Part shown: one piece after another, positions 9,974-19,328 of the stretch | Position numbering within the stretch: position 1 is the first letter of the stretch | Layout: every line of letters starts with the position of its first letter | Assembly: GCA_049999725.1 (NCBI GenBank) | Contig: JBNGIS010020186.1 | Location: forward strand, 17,677 to 37,958 | Direction of reading: 5' to 3' | Length of the DNA stretch: 20,282 nt | DNA from: Haplomitrium mnioides | Lineage: Eukaryota > Marchantiophyta > Haplomitriopsida > Calobryales | Program-made: the position numbers and the translations under genes | Notes under the pieces: generated by a model | Databases searched by the model: none | Seen by the model: the letters and a program-made list of their open reading frames with translations, nothing else | Told to the model about the DNA's origin: nothing

Positions 9974-10866
9974 TCGGGGGAGCATAGGATTGACCTGGAA
10001 CCCACAACAATTCTCGTACGCCAGCGACAATATCGGATGAACCCCTGATTCTCCCTGCTGGTAAAGGAAGAGATAGACAAGCTCCTGGAGGCAGACTTCA
10101 TATATCATGTCCTCAACAACGAGTGGGTGTCTCCTCTGGTTGTGGTACCCAAGAAGATGGGACATAATAGGGAGAGGAAAACCCGTTTCTACTAAGATTT
10201 TCGAAAACTTAATGAGGCCACGAAGAAAGATCGCTACCCATTGCATTTCACAGATGGGGTGCTGGACTTGGTGACGGGGCAAGAGGTATATAGTTTTCTG
10301 GATGGGTACTCTGGGTACAACCAGATCTGGATCCGGGAGGAGGATCAGCTCAAAACAGCATTCACCACGGAATCGGGGGGTGTTTTCTTTAAGGAGGATG
10401 CCTTTTGGCTTGTGCAATGCACCAAGGACTTTTCAGAGGATGATGATGAACATCTTCCATGACTACCTCAGAAAGTTCCTGGAGGTGTTCATCGACGACT
10501 TGGTGGTGTATGGCAAGCTGGAGGACCATGAGCGGGATGTGAGGTTCACGCTTCAGAGGTGCAAGGAAACTGGGCTAAGGCTGCACCCAGAAAAATGTTT
10601 CTTTGGGGTGAAGGACGGGATTCTCCTCGGACATCGAATTTCCAACAGAGGCATTGAGGTGGATCAGGAGAAGATCACCAACTGGATGAGTGTAGCCTTC
10701 TTGACCAGTATGAAGGAGGTGCAAGGCTTCTTGGGGTGTGTTGGTTACTATCGACGATTCATCAACCAATTTGCCTTAGTGGCTATGCCCCTCACCCAAA
10801 TGACCAAGAGGGGAAGCACATTCGAGGCCAATCCTGAAAGATTGGAGAGTTTCAAAGGACTGAAAA
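9974..10866 (+). pseudogene. pol: reverse transcriptase part of gag-pol, frameshifted
   Basis: Copies element RNA into DNA. The palm motif FLDGYSGYNQI carries the first catalytic Asp (10301). MPFGLCNAP (about 10398) and the FIDD box (10488-10499) follow, and all three catalytic Asp codons survive. Stops interrupt the upstream part at 10046 and 10193. The two halves are in different frames. The change falls in the six-G run at 10375-10380, where one extra G (a +1 shift) best explains the switch, because the family-typical sequence before it is in the first frame and that after it is in the second. The connection to RNase H follows at once in the new frame, open from here to 11756. Confidence 0.9.
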
Positions 10867-11280
10867 AGAGATTAGCCAGTACCCCTGTGTTAGTCCCTCC
10901 CAGTTGGAGAAGGGACTTCCATGTAATGATTGATGTATCTGGGTTCTGCATTGGAGCAGTGCTATCCCAGATGGATGATCAGGGGCATGACCACCCCATA
11001 TATTTTGCCAGTAGGCTACTAGCACCAACAGAGAAGAATTACTCTGCAACAGATCGGGAGGCTCTGGGAATCATTAATGCCCTAAAGAAGTTCATGCATT
11101 ACCTGTTGCAACACAAGGTGATCTTCCACACGGATCACAATGCGTTGAAGTACATGGTGAACAAGCCAGACGTCACCGGTCGAGTTGCAAGGTGGGTACT
11201 TCTGTTGCAAGAGTTTGATTTTGAGGTCAAGATCAAGCATGGGAAGAAGCACAGCAATGCAGACTTCTTCTCTAGAATTG
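10867..11280 (+). pseudogene. pol: RNase H part of gag-pol
   Basis: Removes the RNA strand from RNA-DNA hybrids during reverse transcription. The acidic residues typical of the domain are visible: Asp at 10932 in DVSGFCIGAVLSQ, Glu at 11058 in REALGII and Asp at 11133 in FHTDHNALKYM. The end is marked by KHSNADFFSRI, the usual close of the RNase H domain in Ty3 elements. This is the best-preserved enzyme of the element, with no stop or shift of its own, but it can be made only as part of a broken polyprotein. Confidence 0.9.
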
Positions 11281-12668
11281 CAGGGCCCGTCAACCAGCAG
11301 CAGGTGGGAGATGAATTCCTGGACGAACACCTTTTCCAAGTGAAGGTGGGGAGGGCACCGAAGTACGGCCACATCACAGAGTTCCTCAGTTCCGCTCAAC
11401 TCCCTCATGGCAACAGCAGAGAGGAGGTGGTTGTTTTCCTCAGAAAGGTGAGACCATACCTCTTGATTAAAGGAATATTACACAAGAGAGGTTATGATGG
11501 GATGATCAGACGCTGCTTAGAGCGGGATCAATCCACGATGGTAATGCAAGCGCTCTACGAGGAGGAGGTAGGAGGCCACTTTGCCGCTGACACCACCATC
11601 AAGAAGGTCTTGGATGCAGGGTATTGGTGGCCCACTTTGCACAAGGATGTGCATTTCTGGGTAAGAAGATGTGATGCATGCCAGAGGACCGGGAGACCTA
11701 CAGCAAACCAGCATCATCCTCTAGTACCTATCATCCCCTTAGCACCATTTGAGAAGTAGGGGATCGACTTTGTCGGCCCCATTGCACCTTCCACTCGGAA
11801 GGGGAACAGGTACATTCTGTTGGCTACAGATTATGCCACAAAGTAGGTGGAGGCCAGAGCAACTATGAAGGATGATGCCAAGACAGTGGCAGCCTTCCTA
11901 TATGAGCAAATGTTCTGCAGGTTTGGGCCTCCTCTAGAGCTGGTCAGTGATCAGGAGACGCACTTCATCAATCAGGTGATCAAAGACCTGACTAATCGAT
12001 ACCTGGTCAAGCACAGGAGGACCACAACTTACCACCCCAAGGCTAATAGCCTCACAGAAAGAGCCAATGGAATCATGGGCAAGATACTGAGCAAGACAAT
12101 AGCAGCAAACAAAGCGGATTGAGACCTGAAGCTGCTTACTGCCATCCGTGCCTACAATTTGGCTTACAAGACCACAACAATGCATAATCCTTACTTTTTG
12201 GTTTTTGGATAACATGCCCTGGTGCCAGTGGAGTATGAGGTGCCTACAAGAAGGATGCTCGAGCAAGAAAGGATCGTTGAGGATCAGAGCAGAAGGGAGA
12301 GGCTTTATTAGTTGGAGAATTTGGAGGAGACTAGGGAGTTAGCCCAAGGGAGGTTGGAGCACCAACATGAGCTTAGGAAGAAACAACATGACAAGAAGCT
12401 CAAACCCGCTGATCTCCTGGAGGGAAACCTGGTGCTGTTATATAACAGCAGGTTTGTGCATTTTCCTGGAAAATTGCACACAAGATGAATGGGGCCATTC
12501 ATTCTGAAGAAGCTCCACATTAATGGGTCATCATAGCTAGAGACATTGGAGGGTCGCAAGTTTGCCAACAAGGTACACTTCGACAAGCTGAAGAGGTACA
12601 AAAATCAGGAGGAACCGAAAGAGGACCCAATTGTGACCTCTTTAAATACGCCCAGCAAGCACAGGTAA
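11281..12668 (+). pseudogene. pol: integrase part of gag-pol, broken
   Basis: Inserts the DNA copy into the genome. The N-terminal zinc-binding region keeps His (11577) and both Cys (11670, 11679), but the first His position is Tyr (11556). The catalytic triad is present: Asp 11766, Asp 11949 and Glu 12057, with exactly 35 residues between the last two (DDX35E). The C-terminal part has a charged helix (about 12330-12400) and a GPFIL segment like the GPY/F module. No chromodomain follows. In-frame stops are at 11757, 11844, 12120, 12210, 12309, 12486 and 12534. Several stand where family members have Trp, which points to G-to-A changes. The TAA at 12666 is taken as the natural end because coding character stops there. 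Confidence 0.9.
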
Positions 12669-12820
12669 GTGTTTGTGTGTGTGTGTGTGTATGTTTTGTT
12701 GGTACGGGGGGGGGGCGGGGGGGTGTTTTGCAGGAGATATAGAGTCGAGCCAGCGACCACCAGCAGAAGCACCAGAAAATTGAGGGAGAAGAAGTGTGTT
12801 TGCGGGGATGCGTCACACTT
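12669..12820 (+). other. 3' untranslated spacer with GT repeat and G-runs
   Basis: A GT dinucleotide run (about 12669-12690) is followed by ten Gs, one C and seven Gs (12706-12723). Both are non-B DNA formers (Z-DNA and G-quadruplex) and probably expanded after insertion. No coding signal is seen. Confidence 0.7.
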
Positions 12821-12832
12821 GAAGGGGAGTTA
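12821..12832 (+). promoter_or_regulatory. polypurine tract
   Basis: GAAGGGGAGTTA sits directly before the 3' LTR. This is the expected place and composition for the RNase H-resistant primer of plus-strand DNA synthesis. Confidence 0.8.
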
Positions 12833-13434
12833 TGTCAGCCGGTGGTTTGGAGCATTCAAGCGGAATTCGCGAAATCAGAAGCATCAGTGACACAATAATC
12901 CTTGGCAAGTGTGAGGGCCTCTCAAGAGCCACGGATTGCCCTCAAACAGCTACTAAGAGCAGGGCGAATGAGCCCTGGGAGGGAAACAAGATCATGGCGG
13001 AAGAGATGAGGAGGGGACCAAATCGCTAGCCAGAGAAGGGGACCACCTTTCAAAATTCAAAGCAGGCCAATGAGAGCCCGTGTGGGAGAGGGGAATGCGG
13101 GAATCGAAGCTTGGGGAGAAGGAAGAGAGCGGCCACCTATGGCGAAGCGATCGCAGAAGGAAGAAGAACGGATCCACAACGACGAAATCTGAAGGCACTC
13201 CGAAGAAAGTCAGATCGCGGGGGTCTTGTAGCGGCCACAAATCAGGAAGCAAGGATCAAGAGCTGAAAGGAGGAGGTGAGATCGTCACGAGGGCGAGCAA
13301 GGCCAAAGAAAAGGGACGCCTTGATCCCGCAAGCAAGAGCAAGCCCTGCAAGGGCCGATCGAACACCTCTATTCGAGTATGCAATCCTAGCAGAAGTGTG
13401 GAGTTCCCAGAAGGTCCCGCGAGATTCCACGGAA

Positions 13435-14447
13435 ACGTGGCGTCTCCGGAGCACTTCGCGGGATTCCAGGGATGACGTGGCGGCACCAAGAGGCCCGAGC
13501 ATCTGCGGAAAGGCGCCTTCCTAAGTGGGGATCCCACTTAGCGGGATTCCGATCCATCTTACGACGTGGGGACCTCGGTTAAGAGAGATCCGCGAGGAAA
13601 CCAACCGATGAGCAAGGAAGAGGGCCCGAAACATCGACTTATCGGGGGTCTGGCCGAAGGAAAACGGAGAGTGCCGAAAGGATGATACATTGGAGATTCG
13701 AGCGGGAGAGGAGCGGGGAAGTCGGAGGGGCAACTTAACGTGGATCCGTCAAGATGAAACACAAAAGAGAGCTGAAAGGGGGACAGATCACCGAACTGGC
13801 TGACGAAGAGTAGAATGAGGGCAGTCAAGAAATCCATCAAATGCCGGTGCGATCGACGGAGGAGCAAGCAGTGCCGAAAGGGTGAGTCAACGCCGATCCG
13901 GTATCACGAGGGTAGAAGTTTGACGGGGTGCGGCTGGGATCCGAAAGTTCAAAGGGGCGAACAGTCCAAAAAGGCCTTGTAGTTCTTATATCGAGCTTTC
14001 AAAAATGTTAACAAAGAGAGCCTTGGGTGTGCGCATAGTTCTTGCTTCGAAGGTACGACGAAATGGCGACATCGACGCAGTTCTTATTCGGCGAGTGAGG
14101 TAAGTCCGCAACGGCTCTTTGGACGACGTGGCGAGTGCAGAGAGTTTGCGGAAGGGCTTCAAAAACGTGGCACGTTGGGGAGCTTGGTTGGGTTTCCGTG
14201 GGTCAACCTCGGAAGGAAGTCAGCCGACGGTCCGCCTACCCCTTTGTGGGGCGGCGTCGGACGGCGCCCTTCGGAGGACGTGGCGACTCCAGGGACCCCG
14301 AAGCAACTCACGAGACACGCGGCACAAGGAGAGGAGTTCATCGGACCCCGGGCAACGTGTGGATCAACTGCGGAAGGAGCGGTCAGCACGACGGTTAGCC
14401 TACCCCCTTGCGGGGCGGCGTCGGATGGTGGTGCAGCGGACGACGTG
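13435..14447 (+). promoter_or_regulatory. ACGTG motif cluster in 3' LTR U3
   Basis: ACGTG occurs on the plus strand at 13435, 13475, 13564, 13738, 14126, 14165, 14278, 14355 and 14443. That is nine sites in about 1 kb, against roughly one expected by chance for one strand. Eight are followed by G (ACGTGG). The 5' LTR site at 5257 is lost here (at about 14388), so the ancestral LTR had at least ten. Confidence 0.5.
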
Positions 14448-14449
14448 GT
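14202..14449. repeat. degenerate internal duplication within the LTR
   Basis: The block at 14202-14284 is repeated in decayed form at 14362-14449, an offset of 160-165 bp. Shared landmarks are TCAAC then CGGAAGGA, CCTACCCC then GGGGCGGCGTCGGA, and GGACG(A)CGTGG. The same two blocks stand in the 5' LTR (about 5075 and 5232), so the duplication predates insertion. Confidence 0.6.
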
Positions 14450-15503
14450 GCGAAGAGGACAAAGAGGGATCTGGGGGGAATCTTTTGAGATTCCATGGAC
14501 TAGGGTCCGCGCGGCACTTTGGAACTCGGTTCCAAAGAACCATTCAGACTTAGCTGCGGGAATTTGTAGAATCTCGACCCACGAGATTCCTCGAACTCCA
14601 CGTTGAGATTACCGCTGTACTTTCATCATAACGAGACACGCGGCGCACTCTCCTTATCGGTTGTAATGAGATTAACAAGCAAAGCGCCTTTCGTCGTCAC
14701 CTCCCCGTTCCAAGGAGCCAATGGGATTAACGACCTTTCTTGGGATCGGGCTCACGAGTTTAGCGCTCGCAAGGGAGTATACATCGATGGCCTTTGAATT
14801 CTTGGGGGTTGATGCACGAGCAATTGCGGGGCGCAACAGCGATAACAAGACAAGGGAATCGCGCATGGTAAGGCAGGGGTGAGAATTCAGTGAGGAATTA
14901 CGTGAAGCAGGGGTACTAGCTCCAAGGGGCCAAGAGGATTCAAATGAGGACTGGAAGGGCGCCGAGAATTGCAGAGTGAGGAGCTCTGGATGCTCGGGCG
15001 ATCCAGGTGACCTCACCCTTGCCGATGGATCAGAGTGGTGGGGGAATGATACGATAGTTCGAAGGGATTCCGACTTGCCAAGAACTAAGGAGAGCCTGCC
15101 AAATGAGGAGCTTGGAGTCGTCTTGGCATTTCCTTGTGCTGGTGCATCAGCCCAAAGTGTTCGGAGTACACTCTGGTGCGATTCTTGAAGTGGAGCTGAG
15201 AGGGGGGATGCGTTAGTGCCTGCGCACTGCGCGGGATGACCCGTCGAGGCTTGGAGATGAAGTGAGCTACCTGCAGTTAGGAAAGCTGCCTTCCAGAGGT
15301 GGAAGTCAAAGAAACTCTCTTCCTAGCTTGAGGAAGTAAAAGCAAGGCTTCTCGCGAGGGAAGTTAAAAAGCTATCTGGAGAGGAGGGTGTGTGGGTGGT
15401 TGCTGGGCTGCAAGCTGTAAGGCAACAAGGATTCAGAAGGGAAGGAATTGCTCGTAGAAATCCAGAGGGCCTTCAAGGACTTTGTTTTCTCTTGCACACA
15501 GTG

Positions 15504-15510
15504 TATAAAT
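15504..15510 (+). promoter_or_regulatory. TATA box of the 3' LTR
   Basis: TATAAAT identical to the 5' LTR box at 6380. If active it would drive transcription rightward, antisense to the LINE remnant beyond 16118. Confidence 0.55.
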
Positions 15511-16117
15511 TGTTTGTTTATATCTGTGTAGTTAGATTTGCTTTCTGCATTATGTCCCAGTGATCTATTAGATTAGAAGGCATCGGGATAGTTGAGCAGA
15601 CCCTGGGAACAGCCTTGGAGGGGGAGTCCAATCCCTTGACATAGTTCTGGTATCCTGGAGGTGAATGCTCTACGTTCTTGATCTTGTTGCATAGTTAGGA
15701 ATTAGATCCCATTAGGATAGTTAGGATAATCTGTTTCAACTCTGTGACAACCTTGAGAGGGGGAGTCCAGCCTTGTTGTATTGTTCAAGTGGTGCAGGTC
15801 ACCAGCACCCACTCTGCCTCAAGCACAAATAATGTGGCAGGGTCCTAGGTTTGGACCTTTGGAATACATGGAATGAATTACGCGAATGTTGGGCGTGATG
15901 AATGTGGACTGGGATTCTGAATGAATGAGTTGAGTGCAAACCAAAGAAGAGTGAGTGGTGAACTTAAGGCCCGTAAGGAAGGGGAGAGCTCTTAAGGTCT
16001 GAAAACGATAACTGGTAAGGGGCCATATCAGAAAAGAACCTAAAAGCTCGTAAACCGTCCTCCTCTGCACTTAAAGCAGGACCTGAAAAGGTTAAGTTCC
16101 AGAACAGGGGAGCGACA

Positions 16118-16122
16118 CCAAC
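16118..16122. repeat. target-site duplication, right copy (CCAAC)
   Basis: Exact repeat of 3775-3779, directly after the final CA of the 3' LTR. Confidence 0.95.
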
Positions 16123-16850
16123 ACTGGTCTGAGAAGGCCATAAAGCTCTGGACAGTTTGGGGTTGAGGTATGAAAAGGCTATGATATCTTCCTTTGATCT
16201 TATAATATCTTTGACAACAAAATATGAGGTGGTATTCGTCTTCGGGGAGGTGCAATGTGCATTAGAGGCATGTAGTTTTTTCGGGTTGGACTATGTTGTT
16301 GACCTTGAACCATTTGGTTGTTTCGTATTTGAGGCGGTGTGAACCAGTGCGTAGTTGGGTCAGGGTGTAGATGAGGTGGATAGACATGTTACTCTTCAGG
16401 TATGGTTGTATTTGTTGGCAGGGTCAGGGGTTGATCGTGTCATATACTTGGTGGTTTGTGAGACTGTGTTGTAGGATTGCCACTTGGTCGTGAAGTAGTG
16501 TTGAGAAAGGTGGTCGAGAGTAGAACCCTCTAGGAGCTTGTCAATGTCTAACCCTATTGGGATAACCAAGAGCGGCATTGGTTGTACCAGTTTGCTGCGT
16601 CTTCGACCCCTGATTGGCGGTATGCTTCTAAGGCTAGGCTGGGGTACCGCATACATGCCATTTTCTGTAGGGATTGAATGTAGGTGACTAAATTCTACAA
16701 CACGTAGGCTTCTAATGGTAGCATCCCAAATTCAGCTAGCAGTATGTGGAGGGGAGTGGTAGGCCGGACGTTGGCTAATCTAGTGAGAAATCTTTTGAGG
16801 GGTTTCTCTCCTTGTTTCAGCCACATAGTTGGCGTGAGTGCTGCTCTTTA
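16123..16850 (-). pseudogene. LINE ORF2 C-terminal region with zinc-binding motif, broken
   Basis: After the reverse transcriptase stop (TAA at 16848-16850) the same frame keeps LINE-like sequence past another stop at 16695-16697. It then shifts near 16557 and again near 16396. The last piece includes LRTGSHRLKYE, then a Cys-X2-Cys pair (with a stop at 16262-16264 between the Cys codons) and HLPEDEYHLIFCC. This resembles the Cys/His-rich segment that ends many plant and animal LINE ORF2 proteins and is thought to help bind the element RNA. The frame of this last piece is the one that continues into 3779-3715. Confidence 0.75.
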
Positions 16851-18062
16851 TATTTCTGCACCATACAGTGTTGTGGGTTTGACGAAGGTGTGGAAGAGGT
16901 CAATGCAAAGTGGTATGTTCAAGATGTCTTTCTCTTTGCACCACTTGTTGATTTGATAAAGGCTTGCTAAGCTGGCTGTCAGTCTACTTTCTGCTCCAAA
17001 ATGCCAGCCTCTCTGAATGTGAAGGGGAATCCCTATGTATGTGTATTGGTCTATCACCTCCATTGTGTCTTGGTTGATTTTGTAGAAATTCCTTATAGCG
17101 GTTGTCAACCATTTACCAAACACTAGGATTTTTGTCTTCTTCAAGTTTACGGTCATACCGTGTTGGTTGAAAAACTGTGCGAGTGTGTTGATTTGTTGTT
17201 GTAATCCTGCACTTGTGGTGGACATGAGAACTATATGGTATGCATAAAGGAGGATAGGGATCTTAGCACACATGAGATGAGGGGCCGATGCTTCAATGTC
17301 TTGGAGTATCGCCTCAAGTTTATTGATGAAAAGGCCGAAGAGGGTTGGAGATAGAGGGCAGCCATGTTTGACCCCCTTGTTATAGTCAATGGGTTTCAAC
17401 ATATCGAGGTTGGTTTTAACTCAAGCTGAAACTCTCTAGTATAAGACTTGTATGGCGATGAGCCAGGTTGGAGGAAGGTGGAGTTTTGTAAGTCTTTCCA
17501 AAAGTTTGTCTCGGGGAACGGAGTCAAAGGCTTTTTGGAAGTCCACAAAGCAATAGTATAGGCCCCCTCTGCGTTTGTGTTGTTCAATCAGATTGCGCAT
17601 GGTAAGAAGATGGTCTATGGTGGAGTGATCTTCTCTGAAGCCGGCTTGACCTCTTGCCCAAAGGCAATGGGATTCACTCCATTGGGAAAGTTTCAAGTTC
17701 AGGGTGGCTCCGAAAAGCTTAGACAAGGGGGAAACTATGATAGTGTGGTAGCTAGCGCGAAGATGTTTATCACCAGATTTAAAGATGGGAATTACGGTGT
17801 TGGTCTGCCAATCTTCCGGGAATCCGTTTTTAGTGATATGATTGAATAGGTTTGTGACGGGTTGGGCGAGAAGGGAGGAACCTTGTTTTAGCATTTGGGC
17901 TTGGAGGCCAAGGATATCGGGGGCTTTGTTCTAGAGTTTTTTGATCATGGGGATCACATCTTGGGTAGTAAAAACGTCAGAGATCTTTTGTTGGTTGGAC
18001 GCTGGGTTGGTGGATATAGTAGAGGGGGAGTGGTAGAGTTGATCGCCATAGTCTTTCCAGTC
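16851..18062 (-). pseudogene. LINE reverse transcriptase, inactivated
   Basis: This enzyme would copy LINE RNA directly at a nicked chromosome site. One frame runs from 18062 to 16851, with stops at 17932, 17436 and 17421. Visible motifs: GFREDHSTIDHL (fingers), CFVDFQKAFD with the first catalytic Asp (about 17523-17548), GCPLSPTLFGLF (motif B) and a box at 17235-17246 that reads YAYH where active enzymes have YADD. Both catalytic Asp are therefore lost, and the polymerase is dead apart from its stops. The downstream YIGIPL and YGAEI segments fit the LINE thumb region. Confidence 0.9.
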
Positions 18063-18474
18063 TTAGAGGTCGTGGATTTGGAGTCAAAGTGGCCCTCCTT
18101 TTAGGCTCGTGAAGAAATTCTTTGGGTTGTGTTTCTTGTTGTGTAAGGTTTGGAGGAGTGTGAGTGCTATATAGGCTGTGCGGAGCTCCCGATGGCAGCG
18201 TCTTCATGCTTTGAGAGCTGCTTGGATCTCTTTCAGTGGGGCATTGCTAGCAACTTTGGTTTTTCAGAGGGTCTGGATACGTTTTGTCGTATTGTTGAAC
18301 CAACAGTTGGGCTTGAAGAAAGTGGTTGAAGATGTGGGTTTAGGGGTGAAGAGGGTGGAAGGGAATCCCAGCTTGGCTGTGGTGAGGATGATGTTAGTGA
18401 GGGAGGCGACATTCGGAGAGGTGAAAGTGGGTAGGAGGTTGCGCAGTTCAGTGGTATAATTATTTGAGTGTTTT
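18063..18474 (-). pseudogene. LINE ORF2 spacer between endonuclease and reverse transcriptase, frameshifted
   Basis: Low-complexity, Thr/Pro/Asn-rich LINE-like peptide occurs in at least two frames. One runs from about 18560 to 18264 and includes LTNIILTTAKLGFP. Others take over below 18264, with stops such as the TAA at 18063-18065. The switch out of the endonuclease frame probably lies in the seven-C run (plus strand Gs around 18520-18527). The segment carries no catalytic motif. Confidence 0.6.
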
Positions 18475-19305
18475 TCAGATGGGGGGCAGTGGTACATGAG
18501 GTGGTTGGGGCGTTGGTTCCGAGGGGGGGTGTTTCGGTAGGGGTGAGTATGAGCAGAGGGTGAAATGAAGAGGGGTGTGGTCAAATTCAAGTGTGGGTTG
18601 GCCAATGTAGAACTTCTTGAGAAATTCGGAGGTTCTATGGGAGTTGGATAGGAGATAGTCCACTACTGACTGTCCAATGCCGGTGCTGCCTCTACATGTG
18701 TAGTGCTCGGACAGGGGCCACTGTGGTGTATCGTTGCAAATGTGGAGGTTGTGCGAGCTGCAGAAGTTAAGGAGTTTCTGGTGGGATTTGAGGATGGTGT
18801 CTTGAGAGCAACAACAGAGGTCTTCTTTGTCCTCAAAGGTGTCGTAGGGTGCGTCATCTGTTGGTGTGGTTTTTAGGGTGTGTGCTTGAAGATTCTCTAT
18901 ACGATAGTTGAAGTCACTAATAATCAATGTATCTCCGGTTGTGATCTTGTTGATGAATTTGCCCATCTTATCGAATGGCGCATCGTAGTCTTCATGTATA
19001 GAGTAGGTGGCCTTCCCTCCTGGGAAGTAGCAGAGGGCGATAAAGATGTCTCTTGTGAAGCCTATTGTTTTGCTGATTTTGATCCATATATATTTGTGAA
19101 AGGTGTCTGCCTCCATAAGGGTGGTGTGTGGTCTAAGTCTGTCGGATATGAGGCAAGCCAGTCCACCGTGGTCCCGGTTATCTGATTTCTTGTTGAAGAG
19201 GGAGATGACCTCATAGTTAGGTATATTAGGGATACGAGATTTGAGAGTCTCCTGTAGTATAGTGGTGATCCCGACAATTTGAGATTTACCCTTCTCCGGG
19301 TTCTT
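18475..19305 (-). pseudogene. LINE apurinic-like endonuclease, N-terminally broken
   Basis: This domain nicks the target DNA to prime reverse transcription. The frame is open from 19305 down to 18475. A TAA at 19306-19308 interrupts it, and similar sequence continues a few codons further up. The motifs are those of the APE-type LINE endonuclease: LQETL (Glu codon at 19249-19251), DHGGLACLISD, LIISDFNYRI (where GDFN is usual) and FDHTPLHF near 18570-18592, matching the SDHxPL motif. The Ser and Phe changes at two conserved places suggest further loss of function. No ATG start belonging to the original protein is visible. Confidence 0.85.
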
Positions 19306-19328
19306 TTACTCAGGGAGGATAGTGGTTT

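Larger units (their letters stand above)
3780..16117 (+). mobile_element. Ty3/gypsy LTR retrotransposon, complete but degenerate
   Basis: A full-length element of 12,338 bp: two LTRs of 3,214 and 3,285 bp around 5,839 bp of internal sequence. It has a target-site duplication, primer-binding site, gag-pol and polypurine tract. The domain order gag, zinc knuckles, protease, reverse transcriptase, RNase H, integrase identifies Ty3/gypsy (Metaviridae) and not copia. No chromodomain is visible after the integrase, so it is probably not a chromovirus. Its exact lineage among plant elements cannot be settled by eye. The LTRs differ at about 7% of positions in two stretches I counted, almost all transitions, plus several indels. 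It lies inside a minus-strand LINE. All enzymatic parts are broken, so it cannot move on its own. Confidence 0.95.
12833..16117 (+). repeat. 3' long terminal repeat
   Basis: Starts TGTCAGCC and ends GCGACA, so the outermost bases form a TGTC/GACA inverted repeat. It is 3,285 bp, long for a plant Ty3 element and more than half the internal length. It keeps about 32 bp near 12990-13022 and about 40 bp near 14035-14075 that the 5' copy lacks. The TATA box is at 15504. A degenerate internal duplication lies at 14202-14449. Confidence 0.95.
16118..19328 (-). mobile_element. LINE (non-LTR retrotransposon) remnant, ORF2 region
   Basis: A minus-strand LINE with the order endonuclease, spacer, reverse transcriptase, C-terminal zinc-binding segment. 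It is cut near its 3' end by the LTR element and continues at 3779. No ORF1 is visible in the window. The right limit is set where ORF2-like coding stops, at a possible LTR start at 19329. The family (L1-like or another clade) cannot be fixed by eye. Many stops and frameshifts show an old, dead copy, which must be older than the LTR element inside it. Confidence 0.9.

Noticed and set aside
12669-12832. Continuation of integrase as a chromodomain
   Set aside because: The frame stops at 12666-12668 and the following sequence is GT/G-rich with no aromatic chromodomain residues.
14119-14606. Two overlapping open frames of about 144 residues in the 3' LTR, one also partly open in the 5' LTR (5046-5360)
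   Set aside because: The frame open in both LTRs starts at TTG and not ATG, both lie in GC-rich sequence where stops are rare, and neither resembles any protein. Two copies of one LTR are not independent evidence of conservation.
16040-16255. Minus-strand open frame spanning the 3' LTR end
   Set aside because: It joins the LINE C-terminus to LTR sequence by chance. The true LINE frame jumps to 3779.
16157-19185. Several plus-strand open frames over the LINE
   Set aside because: They are antisense shadows of the LINE coding frames on the minus strand, which carry recognisable motifs.
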